DNA of 64,000 nucleotides from Amanita rubescens. Its lineage: Eukaryota; Basidiomycota; Agaricomycetes; Agaricales; Amanitaceae. This document shows, one piece after another, positions 26,092 through 38,000 of the stretch. Position 1 is the stretch's first letter, and each line of letters begins with the position of its first letter. The notes beneath the pieces are model-generated. The model had not been told where the DNA came from and did no database searches. It worked only from the letters and a program-made list of their open reading frames with translations. Location of the stretch: NCBI GenBank assembly GCA_015039365.1, contig WION01000018.1, forward strand, positions 124,001 through 188,000, in the 5' to 3' direction. The translations under genes were made by a program, and so were the position numbers.

Positions 26092-27062
26092 TTATAGCGA
26101 ATCTTCTGGATCCCACCGCGATATCTTGTCCAACGGCCGATAGTAATATTGTTTGTATTTTTTTGTTTCGTTCCGCTTTGCTGGTCGCGGCATCATGCTC
26201 TTGATCAAACCCGCACGTTCCTGGTCTTCGTCCATCTCGGGCACGTAAAACCATCGGGATTCTAACGGTCGATCACGATCATCCTATCCATGCGTTGTGT
26301 TTAGTTATACATAGGATCAACCGGATAAACGGTGACTTGCCTTGCCGCTGCTGTCTACTTTCCCAAAGATGCCGCTTCCCCGTCCCGCAATGCCGCTTTC
26401 CAGCACGCGTAAAAAGACCGTAAACCATTCCTCGTCACTTTTCTGCGCCTTGAGGGCGGGCCGTGACTGCATGACAGACTTGTACAAGAAAGAAACGGGA
26501 AGAGAAGATGCGCGAGATGCAGCCATGCTTTCGATTAGCATACCAAGAATCTCGCCATCTTGAGCGTCCTGCCGTAATTCAGCAGAACTTGCGCCAATAA
26601 ATGACGCAGAGGGACAAGGATCTTCCGCCTTTATGGCAGATGGTGGTGGATCTTCCGCAGGTTTCGACAGTGCGGGCTCTTTAGCAGATGGCTGGCCAAC
26701 CTCTTTCGGGTTGGCCCTCTTCTTCCCTCCTTCAATTCGCCGTTTCTTCCTGGACGACTCAGGGCCAGGATTGTCCTCCTTCCTCTTTTTTCCATCTCCG
26801 AGCTTTCTCTTAACACCACGGGACCCTGACCCCAACTGCGTTTCATCAACCCTGTTCTCCCTCGGACCTAATACAGCCTTTACGATGACGTCAAGCATAG
26901 GCTTTGGAAGTGGATCCAGAATCTCCTTCGAGTTAAGATCCGACCGCTCCAGTAACTCCAAATTTTGATTAGGTGCCTGTTGTGGGTTAGATGACGAGCA
27001 GCGCGTACTTTGATCAACGTGCTCACCATCGCGTCTTGAACATCTTCGCCTAGAGAGAGCAT
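26092..27062 (-). CDS. Basic nuclear-type protein of unknown function (about 287 aa)
   Basis: Exons 27062-27027, 26976-26341 and 26283-26092 splice in phase. The second intron begins GC instead of GT (GCAAGT ... TAG). The middle is very basic and low in complexity (KRKLGDGKKRKED, SSRKKRRIEGGKKR), which suggests nuclear localisation. The C-terminus looks conserved and compact: RWFYVPEMDEDQERAGLIKS, then KKYKQYYYRPL and SRWDPED. I recognise this ending only as an unannotated fungal pattern, not as a named family. The start at 27062 is the first ATG in frame; a Pro/Ser-rich open stretch continues upstream without an ATG, so an earlier exon is possible. Confidence 0.7.
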
Positions 27063-27192
27063 TTCGGATATGGGGGAGGAAAGAGGCGAGGAAAGGGGGG
27101 AGGAAAAAGGTAGCGGGGAACTCGCATGTGATATAGGCGACAACGGAGGGGAAGATGGGGGGAGAGGAGAAGATGGGGTGGGGCCAAAGCTA

Positions 27193-27583
27193 CTAGTCCC
27201 GGTCCGTATCTAGAGCCGGTAGAGTATCAGCGGAGTCCGATACGGGCGTTTCAAGGTCCTTCTCCCAACTAGACAGTGGTCGAGGTTCGCATATACGAGG
27301 TTTTGAATGAAATTTATGCGGCATTGGGTCAGTTTTCCACCTGCCACGTTCAGCAGAGACCACGAAAAAGGTCGAGCGATGTGATTCTGGTGCAAAGTAG
27401 TAGGACGCGTCCTGCGAATCGTCCTTCTTCGCCGATCGGGGTGTAATCAGACGTTGCAGTGAAAAGTTGTGGTGCAGCATAGTAAGAATCCAAATAAGGC
27501 CGTCGATAAAATGGCATAGTAGAACTAGAGGGTGAAAATGCAGAGCAGGGCGTCATAGGTGGGGAAGACGAGGATGATGCCAT
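27193..27583 (-). CDS. Small protein of unknown function, frame interrupted once (about 129 aa)
   Basis: From ATG 27583 the frame gives MASSSSSPPMTPCSAF up to about DSYYAAPQLFTATSDYTP. The convincing continuation (DASYYFAPESHRSTFF, RGRWKTDPMPHKFHSKP, LPALDTDRD and stop) lies one base out of step. One surplus base in the run of four C near 27437-27441 would account for this, and 391 bases minus one is exactly 130 codons. An alternative is a separate start at 27480. It shares a 160-base divergent promoter with the glyoxalase gene. Function unknown; no membrane span or signal peptide seen. Confidence 0.5.
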
Positions 27584-27692
27584 GGTCGTTGATGATAAGA
27601 CAAAGTACGTCACGTGATCAACGCGTTTCGGCTTCAACGCGCACCGGGCCGTCGTCGATCCGATCACCGGTCCGCGGCAGATAAGATGAAGA

Positions 27693-27702
27693 TATATATA
27701 AA
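27693..27702 (+). promoter_or_regulatory. TATA box of the glyoxalase gene
   Basis: TATATATAAA sits about 42-50 bases before the start ATG at 27744, followed by a CT-rich stretch and a good start context (CACCATGG). Confidence 0.6.
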
Positions 27703-27743
27703 GGCGACCTCTCATTCCATCTCTCTCTCACCTCACATCCACC

Positions 27744-28375
27744 ATGGCTGCTACTCTAGGTTACAGGCTTAACCATACCATGTTCCGTATCAGGGACCCT
27801 AAGGCTTCCTTGAAATTCTACTGCTGACTTCCTCGGAATGGAGCAGTACTCTAGTTTGTCTTATTACCATTTCATCGCCTTGTATACTAATTTCTCTCCA
27901 GAGAAGGTCTACAACGACTTTACCCTCTACTTCCTTGCGTACAACCACACAGGTCGTACTCTCACAGACGAGGAAAAGGCCGAAACCCGCCTCGCAAGAG
28001 AAGGTGAGCACTGGTGCACGAACTCTTCATCCACCCTCTTAACACTCTCCCGCAGGTGTTCTCGAGTTGACGCACAACCACGGAACTGAAAACGACCCAA
28101 GCTTCAAGTACTCCAACGGTAACAGCGACCCAGGCAGGGGATACGGCCACATCGCCATCACCGTCGACGATGTCACCGCGGCCTGCGACCGATTGGAAAA
28201 GCTGGGTGTTCCGTTCCAGAAGAAGCCCAACGATGGAAAGATGAAGGGCATCGCTTTCGTCCTCGATCCCTGATGGGTGAGTGATTTCGCTTGTCTTGAA
28301 GCTCAATGCTGACCTTGCACGCAATTTAGCTACTGGGTCGAAATCGTCCCCAACAAGCGCCGCGAACATCCTTGA
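27744..28375 (+). CDS. Glyoxalase I (lactoylglutathione lyase), two single-base frame breaks
   Basis: It converts the methylglyoxal-glutathione adduct to S-lactoylglutathione in the cytosol. Exons 27744-27853, 27902-28003, 28056-28276 and 28330-28375 (introns of 48-53 bases) carry the whole single-domain enzyme. The metal ligands are at their expected places: H in [12 protein letters not shown] in LELTHN, H in GYGHIAITV and E in YWVEIV. Two surplus bases break the frame: one near 27822-27825 between KFY and DFLGME, the other at 28271 between LDP and DGYWVEI. The exons total 479 bases; minus two gives 159 codons. All ligands and flanking residues are intact, so recent damage or assembly error is likelier than an old pseudogene. 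Confidence 0.85.
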
Positions 28376-28465
28376 GCACATAAGTTGCGATTATAGCTAA
28401 AGCGCTAAAGAATAAAATATGTATCTCTAAAGCAATCAAATAAATGCTATGTTAACGTTGCATTA

Positions 28466-29922
28466 CTACCTCGGATCTGTTTTCAACTTGTCATTGACCA
28501 ACTCTGTAAACTCCTCCCTCAAAATTGCTTCCCTCCGTTCCCTTTCTTCCCTCTGCAACTTGAGTATTCCTCTCTTTTCTTCCGCACTGATGACCTGGTT
28601 TTCCTTCCTCAGCCGCACGGCATTCATCCTCCTATGCCTACTTCCACTCATCACATACCCAACCGATTCAAACGCCGCGATTTGGTTAGACGTAAGCCCA
28701 ATCTCACCACGACGCGGGATCCGCGCTTCCGTCCCGCCTTCCTTAAGGAACGCCGCCATAGCGGACCCTTCTCCGCGCAGCAACGCACCACCGTAGGCAC
28801 GTTCGTCAGTTCCGTTTGTTGGATGATGTACTAGCCTTGATCAACGGCTGCGGGCCAACTTCATCGTCATCTTCTTCTTCTTCACTGTCAAACTCATATT
28901 GCCACGGCAAATCTGCCGCTACCGGCGGCCGACCAGGAACTGATACGGACAAATCTCTGAACCGTTCAGCCGTTGATTCATCCTCGTGATCCCGGCTTGG
29001 ACTGCGTATATCCCTAGTTTTGCCGGGTGAACCAGGTAGTACCTCCTTCTCGTTGGATCGTTTACTTTCGTGACGTTTTCTTGCTCTTCTTTCGTCTTCA
29101 CTTTCGTTTTCGTCGCGCCGGGGTCGATCCTGGCTGCGGGATCGACGTCGCTTTCGATCTCGCGGTCGGTCTCGGTCGGTCTCGGTCTTCATCCCGATCA
29201 CGGTTGGACCGTCGTTTCTTTTCTCCGCGCCTCCGTCGCTCTTCCTCTTCCGATAATTCATCCGCACCCGATTCGTCAGAAGCTGAACGGGACCGCTTAT
29301 TGTGTTTTTTGCTTGACCTGTGACCTCGCCGGGGTGACCTGTAAAAGCCGTGCATTTAGACCCCAAAAGCACATCCCCGAATGGAAACACTCACAGCTCC
29401 CGAGGAGTGGCTCTTGGAGAAGATGGCCAAACGTTTGCCATTCCATTTTCCCTCTCGAGTCGTCGGCTACAAACGTATATCAATCATATGATTCAGGTTG
29501 TTAAAGCGTAAACACACACACCTCTCTAGGTACTGCCAACTTGGCGTGCCTCCAGTATAGTGTCCTCCCTTTCTAGCAGGATACATACTTGCTCGGTGCT
29601 CACTACCACCCTCAGCGTGCGGAGGAGGCTGGGGCTGACCGTTTATTATAATCACCATATTCCGGACTCGACCGTCGACTGGGGCGACGAATGTCCTTGT
29701 CCTTGTCCTTGTCCCTGCCTCTGTCCCTGTCTCTGTTTCTGTCTTTTTCTCTGTCTCCGTTTCTCTGTCTCCTGTTTCTGTCTCTGTCTCTGTTCTGTCT
29801 CTGCGTCTCTGTCTCTGTCTCTGTCTCTGTCTCTTTCCCTTTCCCTGTCCTCCCTGTCCCTATCCCTGTCTCCTGTCTCTGTCTCTATCTCTGTCCCTTC
29901 TGTCCCTGTCTCTAAATTGTGA
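28466..29922 (-). CDS. NKAP-like protein (SynMuv/NKAP C-terminal domain), frame breaks
   Basis: The C-terminal domain is diagnostic: [51 protein letters not shown] and [21 protein letters not shown] proteins act in nuclear RNA splicing and transcription. The N-terminal two-thirds is an RS/RD-rich disordered region ([20 protein letters not shown]) encoded partly by the hexanucleotide repeat at 29690-29915. Introns are 29339-29394 and 29467-29521. One surplus base near 28808-28814 separates the N-terminal part from [10 protein letters not shown]. Another break lies near 29150 (either a surplus base or a poor-donor 76-base intron), and others occur in the repeat. The start codon is therefore not resolved; the upstream limit is approximate. 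Confidence 0.75.
29690..29915 (+). repeat. CTGTCT/CTGTCC hexanucleotide tract
   Basis: About 220 bases of pure-pyrimidine-rich short repeats on the plus strand (CTGTCT, CTGTCC, CTTGTC variants). On the minus strand they encode Arg-Asp, Glu and Gln-Arg repeats, so they form the RD-rich N-terminus of the NKAP-like gene. Unit changes inside the tract shift the reading frame, consistent with repeat slippage or sequencing error. Confidence 0.85.
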
Positions 29923-30233
29923 ATCTTGGGGCACCAAGGCCATGCGAGAGGGATGGACGACGGCCATGAGTACGGTAAAAGAAGAACGGAGTGTGACTGT
30001 GACAAGACGTGATGTTGTAAGTAGTCAACCTAGACCTGCCAACATTCTCCCATTTTCTGGTCTCCGCAAACTGAGTGGCGAGAATATAACGTAAGTTACT
30101 GATGTTCCCTGTTAGCAATTTCAACTGAGATGACAATTGCTAATTGTCAAGGTAATAGATAGCAGTGCGTGTGACTAAGCGTGACTCCGTATGCCAGCCG
30201 GCTCACGATGCTCCATTTCCCCTTCCACTGCAA

Positions 30234-31714
30234 ATGGATACCCAAAGCGCTTCAGATTCACTCAACGCAACTCAAGTCAAAGTCGCACTCAAATCCTCTC
30301 CTTCTCAAAATCGAAGAAGAAGGTACACGATGCCCGTCGTGTGCAGTCACATGGGACAGGAGGAGGATCTTCGTGCAGCACTCAATGTGGTCATTAATCA
30401 CGTAGCAGAGTTGGTAAGTAAGGTGCTTAAGCTATCCTTTCAGGGCAAGATTAATGACTACGTCTAGTCCTCTATGCTGAACGAAGCCTACAAGGCCCAG
30501 GCTGAACTTGAAGTCCAGCTCAATGTAACCAAGTCGAACTTGCAACTCGTCATTGCAAACAATGAAATGCTCGAAGAGGCACTTGAAGAGGGAAACGAAC
30601 GGCCACACTCAGGATGTAGGATGGCATCGAGCCAGCGGGAATAGACGTTCATCGGACGAACGATCAAAGAGCGTGGATCGCACTTCCGCGACTCATGCAA
30701 GAAACGACAGTAATCCTGGTTCATCTGTCAGTTCGCCAGTCGTTTCTGCGTCTTCTATCCCTACGCCTACATCCGCATCCGCACCCGCACCACCGACACC
30801 AACACCTCAATCTTCGCAAGACAGCCGCTTCTTCAGATTCCGGTTTACAGGATCGATTTCCTCCCGGTCCTCCCTCACTCGTCCCACCACGCCGACCGCT
30901 CACCACCTCACCTCACCTTCTATGCCTGTCTTGCCCACGATTCAGACCAGAGAGATTGAAGAACTTACGTCTCAACTTGAAAAAGAACGTACAGCGCGCA
31001 AGACCATTTCAGACGAGAAAGCAGCTTTGGAGGCTGAGCTCGAGTCTCTGTCACAAGCTCTATTCGAGGAAGGTGAGTGCTGTTCCTTATCCTATTTTCA
31101 TGTACTAAGTCGAGTCACGAAAAAGGCTAATAAAATGGTTGCCACGGAGCGTATGAAGCGCGCTGAGACTGAGGAGGAACTCAAGGAAGCTCGGTTGGAA
31201 CAGGAAGCATTGCGCAGCGCCCTACGACTTGTAGAAGGAGAGAATTCCAATCTGCGAGAAGCAAGTCAAACCGCTGTACCGTCTTCCTCTGGAACCAACC
31301 GCATCTTCCTCCGACCACGATGCCGGACACTACTAGTTCAGCGGACCAGGACAAAGGCCAGGTCAAGTCACGGCTGGAACTCGTCCGTACGAGGTTGCGC
31401 TCGTCATCGCAAGTAGCTATGAAATCTCCCATTACATCTCCGCGTCGCCGAGATAGCGATATACCCTTCCCTTCATCTCCAGATCCCGAAGCCCGGCCGC
31501 ACACCGCTCTTCCTGTGCTAAGGTTCAGGAACAGAATCCCATCTACTGTCTCCTGATGCGTCCACCAACTCTACCGCAACGCCAACCAGAGCATTACCCA
31601 TCCATGATATCCCACCACATCCCTTCACCACCACCATCACCGTTGCCTCGTTCAGCATCAGCACCCACATTGCCCTCTTTGTACGACAACGAGGAACCCT
31701 CACCCTGGGCCTGA
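30234..31714 (+). CDS. Sec2-type Rab guanine nucleotide exchange factor, frame breaks
   Basis: Sec2 proteins activate the exocytic Rab (Sec4 type) on secretory vesicles through a long parallel coiled coil. Here exon 1 (30234-30413) joins 30468 in phase, giving a coiled coil with ALNVVINHVAEL and SSMLNEAYKAQAELEVQL. After a Ser/Pro linker comes the Sec2 signature: EIEELTSQLEKERTARK, LESLSQALFEE, KMVATERMKRAETEEELKE and LRSALRLVEGEN. The C-terminal tail ends LPSLYDNEEPSPWA and stop at 31714. The frame is broken by single surplus bases: near 30585 (or up to 30640), at 31072 next to the splice donor, near 31265 and near 31327. At least one further change lies near 31520-31555. The intron 31073-31125 is otherwise canonical. 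Confidence 0.8.
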
Positions 31715-32013
31715 CGTCCTGCCAAGGGCGAGCGAAGACCTGTCATCTGTCACACCACGTAGTTCATTATTCCCCGCCGCATCAGTTTATACTCTGAGAT
31801 GATAATACCCTTTTTCTTTTTCCACCGCTCTGATCCACTTGTATTTGTTACCTAATTCTGCAGATGACCACCGGACGATACGTTCGATGTTTGCATGGCC
31901 TATACAGCACACACATACTTTCTTGAAGTTTCTATACCACAGGTAGCTTCACAATTGTGTATATTCAATTCATTCACAAGGCAGTTCATGTATTATTTAT
32001 TACTTGTCTTTTA
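31715..32013. other. Convergent intergenic spacer
   Basis: Lies between the ends of the Sec2-like and COG3 genes. It is AT-rich with no recognisable coding capacity; it should contain both polyadenylation regions. Confidence 0.5.
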
Positions 32014-35000
32014 TCAAGACTTTTGCCCAACTGTTAACCCACACGAATCTCGCAACTGCTCTCCGAGCCGCGCAGTTGACACCAACGTCCCTCTCAACGC
32101 CCCTGCATACATACTACCCGCAACCTCCCGGAACGCCGTATACTCATCCGTAATACGTTCCAACACATGAGTAAGGAGCACAATCACCGTTCTCTCATCC
32201 TCGAGGTACAACCGGATCTGACTAATGTTGGAACGAAGGCCATCTCCGCAAGCTTCCTCAAAATTTCTGTTCAGGCTCTCCGCGGCGGATTGGCTGGCCC
32301 AGTCCTGCATCGCCGGGGTAGTACCGGCACCTTTCGGGGTAGTGGCTAGGTATTCCTTCACGCGGTCTGTCCAGCTTGTGATCGGATGGCAGACATAGCC
32401 AACGCAATATGATATGACATTCTCGCATGCTCTTCGAAGCTCGTGGTCAACGCCCTAACGTCACGTCAACGATTCGCAATCTAAGATAGACGAGTATGTT
32501 ACATACACTCTTAGCGCCTTGAATGCTGTCTTCCGTTCTTGGAATACCGAGCGTAGCAAACAACGCATCGGGGAATAAGGATGTCGTTCTGCTCAGCATA
32601 GATTGCTAATGCATCTACCTTGCACTGTTAAACTGGACAACGATTTGAGAGAAGGATCATCGTACCCTGTTACTCCTGGTAGTTCGACCACTTTCTCAGC
32701 TTCCTTTTGTACTAGGTCCAACTTGTTTACCAGATCCTTCAGGATGAGGAGGTGCCGTACGAGGAACAGGTAGGCATCAAGTGCAGTTTCTGTGCAGCTT
32801 TATCGCTTCCGAGGCAGAACTAAGCGATTGGCGACATAGTCCTATAGCCTCCTGCGCAATGTCTTCGAATATTGCAGGCTTGTATGCTTTAGTCAAAAGG
32901 TGAAAAACTGACGATAGCTTGATCTATTCCGTACCTTGACAAAATCATGAAGTTGAGATAGAATCCACACCGTTTTCTGTAGCGTCGGATACCACGTATC
33001 TTGCTTGTCTATAGAAGGAAGTTGGAACATTTGGCTGACGCTCTCTTTTTCCCGAAGACCTGTTGAGGTTGCAGGTTGCCGCGCGACTATCATAAACAAC
33101 AGGTTTGAGCGCGTTTATTTAGCTAAAATAAAGTAGTGTGAAGTACCTCGCAGAATCTCGGGATAGTTTAGGTCTTCCGGTTTGGGGTTGAAAAGGCGGA
33201 TATCGGACTGGATCATCGACTGCGCCTTGAAAAAGAGTCGTGTTTGGGCATCTTGTAAAACCATTTGTAACAGCTGGCTAATGTGTAGTCGATCAAACCC
33301 CTTGTTTGGTTTTGCTACTTCAAGGATCAATGCTGAGCTCGTCGAGCTCATCCGTGACGGGCGTGTCTGGTATCATTGATACATCTAGCACCATTAACGC
33401 TTGCAGAACCGTACAGACTTCGCATAGCGCGGTTATCCTCGGTTCATGCAAAATGCGCGGTCGGAGATCATCGTACAAGTAGTCGCAAAGGTTTTCAAGG
33501 TACTGACTGGTCATGCATAGTCACAACTCCAGACACCGCTCAAACATACAAGTTACGTACTAGAGCAAATCTCCGCCGGAATTGAAAAACTCGCGGTATA
33601 GATCAAATTCGTCTGTACAAAGATGCTTTAGGTAAGTACAACCTGCGCGAGTCTAGAAGATCATGTGAGCGACCCCAAGGTCAGAGGGTGAGGATACATA
33701 CTAGTTCAACCAACTCTGTTCGCGCTGGGTCCAAGCCCCTTATTTCTTCCGCCAACCGGTTCATCAACAACGATTTTCGCGTGGAGAAGTACGCTGTCTG
33801 GCATTCGGACAGCAATGTCGAAAGCTCGTCGGGATGAGCGACAGCTCTTCGTTCAAGCTCTCCAAGCAAAGGTGCAAGCTGATTAGACACGCTGCGAAAG
33901 CGTGTATATAAGAGATGCATTTGTGCTGTCGATGACACGTCCTGTTGATTCATTAGATCTAGGTAAGGCAGTAATAGTATTGACACTAACCTTCTCGCTC
34001 ATCCTCCTTAAGATATCCCCAGATAAAGCCCTGAGGCTACCTATAAAGAACATTTTGATAAGAGTCATGGCTCGTGTCATACACTGCTGGAAACGAAGGA
34101 GATATAAATCCGCTTCTTTATAATGTCGCTGCACAAGAATGAGTAACCATCGCAAATCTTGAATAGGCTTCTTACATGGCTTTTAAGAAAGTCGATACAA
34201 ATATCGACGCGTTCCACCATGTACAAGAAATCCGTTTGCAGAACCAGCGACTCTCCTGGATGGTTAAGCATCCGCGTAGCGTGATCAAGCTCCTGGAAGT
34301 AGTCGAGGCGCGCATCAATCCCATCTGTAAGCTCCAATAGCTTGTCCTGGTGGAAAGATTAGCGTGCCCCTGAATGCTTTTCAAGACCATACACACTCTC
34401 TCAGTCAGCAGCCTTTCGCATGCATCCTTGAGACTTCTTCCTCGTTCCTCCACAGTTCTCCAGTTCTCCAACATATTATCAACCTCCTTTTCTACCGTAT
34501 CTACACTCTCCAATAGAGCATCGCAAGTCTCTAGATGTTCTGAAACGTTCGCAATGTGAGCACGAAAATGAGAGTCCTGGCTGTGTGCAACAGAGCGATC
34601 GATAAGTGCAAACCAGTCGTAAAACTGTTCTGGCGTTTGTATCGGCTGTTTGGGGTGCAAGGACGCGTATGAACCGGGAGAATGGGTGGAGTTCCCGACA
34701 TGGACGGCGTTGAAGGCCGAGATCCTGGAATCAGCTTGCTACGCTGAATAGACACCGGCGTAGAAGGTCGAGATGGATTGCCATCGTCGTATGTGAACTA
34801 TAGGCAGGAGGTCTGGTCAGTGTCGGTCGGAGTGATTGATCTACTCACACCTTGAATGGTAATGGTATTCTTTCGCTGGCGGCCCTCAACAGGGAAACGC
34901 TGCGTATCTCAAGCATCGCCTATGGGAGCCTTATCCTCCCAATCCTCTATGCTCACAGCTGAAGGACGAGGCGATGGTGAAACAGGGACTGGTGCTCGAC

Positions 35001-35022
35001 GCTGGACATTGCGATTTGACAT
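32014..35022 (-). CDS. COG3, conserved oligomeric Golgi complex subunit 3, frame breaks
   Basis: A subunit of the COG tether for retrograde vesicles at the Golgi. In order: MSNRNVQRR start (35022), QFYDWFALIDRSVA, the coiled-coil region SEHLETCDALLESVDTVEKE, LDHATRMLNHPGESLVLQTD, RHYKEADLYLLRFQQCMTRA, FRSVSNQLAPLLGELERRAV, YLENLCDYLYDDLRPRILHE, MVLQDAQTRLFFKAQSMIQS, and the C-terminal TTPAMQDWASQSAAESL with LYLEDERTV. About ten short introns splice normally. Single surplus bases break the frame near 34911 (GDA to EIRSV), near 33322 (LSIDP to EVAKP) and near 32789 (before TALDAYLFLV). Two more lie in 32600-32640, and one unresolved shift near 34680. It is divergent from the beta-mannosidase gene with only 77 bases between the starts. 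Confidence 0.88.
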
Positions 35023-35099
35023 AGTTGATGTGCTTAGTCATCCACGTATGAAGGTCCGTCACCGTCACGTCTTTCCTATTGAACTCACGCAACTTTATA

Positions 35100-38000
35100 A
35101 TGTTAGAACTTGTTCCTTTCCAAGTTTCTCAGTAGCATCCTTGCTTGGGTTAGCGCGCGGTAGCATATTCAACCTCTCCCAGCTGCAATGGACGTTGAGG
35201 AACTGAAAATGGCTTCTATCCAAATACCAGCATCCGGGCCGCCATCCCAGGCCCACATTGATTTGCTGAAGGCTGGTATAATAACTGAACCGCTGCTTGG
35301 TATAAACGGTAATATTACATGGACCTGTATCCCTATATTTGCTTAAATCAGAACAACAGATTTCACACAACGATGGGTCGTGAACGAAAACTGGACATAT
35401 ACAGCTGATTTGACACCAATTTTGAAAGACTACAGATTCCACGGAGAGACAAACTAACCTACTTATTTTCTATGGAATTGATACGGTTGCAAATATCGTG
35501 AGTTCAGTTCGCTTTGATTTCAACCTTGTTCTCAATGCTCATGTGTAAAGACATGGCTAGGGCATCCCGTGGCATGGGTTAACAATCAATTCCAGCAATA
35601 CGTCTTTGACGTATCGAATCTAATGACACCCTGCTGGCGATAACAATCTGACTGTTGCCCTAGAGTCTGCCTGGTATTATGGGTTGAATGTCACCAGTAG
35701 ATCTGACGCCGAGACATTCCCGATTGGCAGCGACAACGTGGGTTCGTGCTGGTAGGGATTGTTTTTTTTCTGACCTTAAATTACTAGTTCGAATATCCTG
35801 GTGTGCGCCAATGGGTTCGAAAAATTTCATCCGATTATGGTTGGGATTGGGTAAGCGAATATAATTATAATATAGCAAGGCCAGGTTCCCTCACAGTCGT
35901 AGTCCAGGGGCCAGCATTTGTTCCAAGTGGGATTTATAAACCGGCGTACTTTGCCACGTTAACTCCACCGACTTCGGACTCAGTGGCATCAGGTGGTGGA
36001 CATTCGATATTCATCGAAGAAACCTCTAGTCGACATATTTAAGGATGGCCAAGTCATTCTCAAATCCACCCGTCGAGGACGGCTGACTGGCTTGTGAATG
36101 TCACCCTTGCGTTGCGCTCAGCAACGACTAGATACACCAACGTTGACGCTCTCCATCCCAGGAGCTCAACTTGCACTCACCAACATTCGAATTTGAGCCA
36201 TTAGCCGCGACCAGTGAAGCACAATGGATTTCTGCTACATGGCGCATTCCAGACTCGATACCAGAAAGATGGTTCCCCCATAATCTTGGTAACACCTAAG
36301 TTGTACGATCTGCAAGTGGTCTTGGAAACGGCCTCTTCTGTCCCATTAATCCCTCGAGACAAGATATCTTTCGCAATAAGAACAGGATTTCGTACCATTC
36401 AGCTTGTGCAGACACCCTATTCTCAACAGGATGTCGAGCAACGAGGGATTACTCCCGGAGACCAGTGGCATTTCAATATAAACGGAAAAGCGTTTTACGC
36501 TCTTGGAACTAACATAATCCCATTCGATCCATTCTATGCACGAACGACAACAGAGCAGGTCAAGTGGATACTCGAGAGCGCAGTCATGAGCGGACAAAAC
36601 ATGGTCTGTGTCCTGCCTCCGTGCTTTCACTAAGCTAATGTTCCGTGTACTAGCTGAGAGTATGGGGCGGGGGCATATACCAACCGTCGGAATCATCTGT
36701 TGCGGGAGGGGTGTACGATTTCTACTCCATCTGCGACGAGCTCGGCATCATGGCTTGGTCAGAGCTCATCTTCTCGGACTCGTTGTATCCCATAAACGAT
36801 TTCTTACTTGAATCAACCGAGCATGAGGTTCGCCAAAACGTAAGAAGGATCAACAGACACCCGAGTAATGTGCAATGGGCAGGAGGCAACGAGATCGAGG
36901 GTATAGTCATCAACGTCAACCACACTTTACCTAACGGGACGCACTATTTGAATGAGGTCAATTTCGCTACTTTCCTGGATTCGCTGAGTGAAGCCTGACT
37001 TAACCTATAGTTTGTGACGCTTTTTCAAGACTTTCTACAGAAAACTAGTTACTTCTGAGACGCGTTCGGTTCGTGTGGCTCTGAACACCTTGTCGTTTAA
37101 TAAACTCTCTTCTAGGTTGCGTACACAGATTGCTCGACAACCAAGGGAGTCCTTAAGCTTAGATCCATATGTACTCCGCTTCAATAACGGAACTACGGGA
37201 GCAATATATGGCAACAGGTGGTCAGTTTATTCGCATTGAATGGTCATGACATGACATGAGATGTAATAGAACGATATAACTATGATCCATCCCAAGCCTT
37301 CAATTATAGTACATTCCCCATCAGCCGGTGAGTCACTTGTATTTTTCAACAAAACCAATCTTATATGTTGGTAGATTCGTCAACGAGTTTGGGTAAGCTT
37401 CCGAACTCTTTCCAACTCCAATATCTAATGCTCAATCTACCCAAGATACCACTCAATGCCCTCCTTTTATTCTTGGGAAGAAGTCCTTGCGTTGCCTGAG
37501 GACTTTTCATTCAATTCTACTGTCGTCATGTCAAGGGATCACCATCCTCCCGCAGGCGGCCTTGCATTCCCAAACCCGAATGCCCCAATAGGACAAGCCC
37601 AAATGTCGGAAGCCGTTGAGCTGTGGCTCCCGACCCCCAATACCTCAAACTCTAACCAAACATTCGCTCAGTGGTGCTACAGTACCCAAATATTCCAAGC
37701 TATGACGATGGTATCCCAAATTGCGTTTTACAGACGCGGTGCGGGGTTGGGCGAGAACAATTTAGGATCACTGGTTTGGCAGTTGAATGATATTTGGCAA
37801 GGCGTAAGCTGGTCAAGCATCGAGTATTCCGGCAGATGGAAGGTTCTGCAGTACGCTTTGACGGAAATTTACTCTCCCGTTGTCGCGTACCCGTTTTGGA
37901 CTCCGGAAACAGAAACGTTGCAAATCACAGCGTTCTCTGATAGATGGCAGGAATGTCCGTGGAACAGCCACCGTCTCGATTTATGACTGGAACGGCACTT

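Noticed and set aside
27143..27192. Upstream extension of the 26 kb gene with a non-ATG start
   Set aside because: The frame is open and Pro/Ser-rich but has no ATG; a start at 27062 is the simplest supported model.
29690..29915. Possible CRISPR-like array
   Set aside because: Units of six bases without spacers; simple sequence repeat in a eukaryote.
29560..29922. Cys/Leu- and Ser/Leu-repeat proteins on the plus strand
   Set aside because: They are shadow translations of the pyrimidine hexanucleotide tract that codes for Arg-Asp repeats on the minus strand.
34856..35206. Plus-strand frame of about 116 codons overlapping the COG3 start
   Set aside because: Its first part is antisense to COG3; only its end belongs to the beta-mannosidase N-terminus.
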